Assembly: GCA_902610975.1 (NCBI GenBank) | Contig: CACLXL010000003.1 | Coordinates: 91,029 to 141,458 of the forward strand | Direction of reading: 5' to 3' | Source of the DNA: an uncultured Pelagibacteraceae bacterium | Lineage (GTDB): Bacteria; Pseudomonadota; Alphaproteobacteria; Pelagibacterales; Pelagibacteraceae | DNA: 50,430 bases | Shown: one piece after another, positions 50,243 to 50,430 of the stretch | Layout: each line of letters starts with the position of its first letter | Position numbering within the stretch: position 1 is the first letter of the stretch | Made by a program: the position numbers and the translations under genes | The notes under the pieces: generated by a model | Databases searched by the model: none | The model's input: the letters and a program-made list of their open reading frames with translations, nothing else | What the model was told of the DNA's origin: nothing

Positions 50243-50430
50243 TTAAATAAATTTTCTAAATTTTCTAATTTGATTTATTGCAAGTGTTGCAATTAGAATT
50301 TTAAATAACTCTGCTAACAAGAAGGGTTGCGCTCCTAATTTGAATATTGGTTTATCCCAACCTATTAAATTACCTAACCACAACATCCCTAATATATAAA
50401 TAAAGCTAGTAGCAAAAACTAATTTAAAAA
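50243..50430 (-). CDS. bioY: BioY biotin transporter, C-terminal part (cut by window edge)
   Basis: Reading the minus strand from the window edge gives 61 residues to a stop at 50245-50243. They include a hydrophobic helix (FIYILGMLWLGNLIGW), then LGAQPFLLAELFKILIATLA and a basic end RKFRKF. The pattern of a loop with G-x-x-PF-L followed by a final membrane helix with K is that of BioY, the substrate-binding component of biotin ECF transporters. It is convergent with regA with 1 bp between stop codons. Only the last third is visible. Confidence 0.72.
   Translation of the reverse strand, partial: FKLVFATSFIYILGMLWLGNLIGWDKPIFKLGAQPFLLAELFKILIATLAINQIRKFRKFI

Overview
The window looks like a piece of the core chromosome of a streamlined marine alphaproteobacterium, most probably a SAR11 (Pelagibacterales) relative. 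The DNA is very AT-rich and coding density is extreme: neighbouring genes usually overlap or sit within a few bases, and no gap exceeds 227 bp. Alphaproteobacterial marks include an RegB/RegA redox two-component pair, an Irr-type Fur-family regulator beside fabA-fabB-fabI, a Fur lacking the usual CxxC pairs, rpsT-dnaA linkage, and a MaeB malic enzyme with a phosphotransacetylase-like tail. I saw no rRNA or tRNA genes, IS elements, prophage genes or CRISPR arrays.

Layout. 1-2707 (minus): grpE-dnaK-dnaJ chaperone operon, with a heat-shock (RpoH-like) promoter between grpE and dnaK. 2752-5882: rdgB, then a head-to-head pair of an LpoA-like periplasmic protein and rsmI, followed by a BON-domain lipoprotein; this is a contracted form of the enterobacterial rsmI/lpoA-yraN-diaA-dolP locus. 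5879-8161 (minus): maeB. 8232-12866: murJ, trpS, nfuA and a Bax-like glucosaminidase. A secreted polysaccharide deacetylase (minus) meets it tail-to-tail and overlaps the start of tsaB. 13878-20226: tsaB-fur-miaB-phoH-ybeY-lnt-metK. 20279-26755: an attenuator-like hairpin, then nusA-infB-rbfA-rpsO-pnp (transcription and translation machinery, with rimP, ylxR and truB absent from their usual places).

26752-29251 (minus): fabA-fabB-fabI, unsaturated fatty-acid synthesis. It diverges from irr (29344), which is followed by katG, a 2-oxoglutarate-type hydroxylase and a DUF2061 membrane protein. Two almost identical 17-bp Irr-box-like palindromes lie in the fabA/irr gap and directly upstream of katG, suggesting one iron/peroxide regulon. 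32842-37953 (minus): SH3 protein, MoeB/ThiF-like adenylyltransferase, dut, coaBC, ubiB and ubiE. 37965-44059: mutM-rpsT-dnaA-dnaN-gyrB, without recF. 44067-50241: regB and regA on the plus strand, separated by a minus-strand polyamine operon (ornithine-type decarboxylase, deoxyhypusine-synthase-like enzyme, N-carbamoylputrescine amidase, agmatine deiminase). The window ends in the 3' part of bioY on the minus strand.

I found no evidence for a wholly new system. The observations most worth checking are regulatory: the paired Irr boxes, the RpoH-like promoter, the nusA attenuator kept where rimP is missing, a possible gyrB leader ORF, and several promoters placed so close to SD-less start codons that the mRNAs may be leaderless. 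All positions and motifs were read by eye; no database search or alignment was run.
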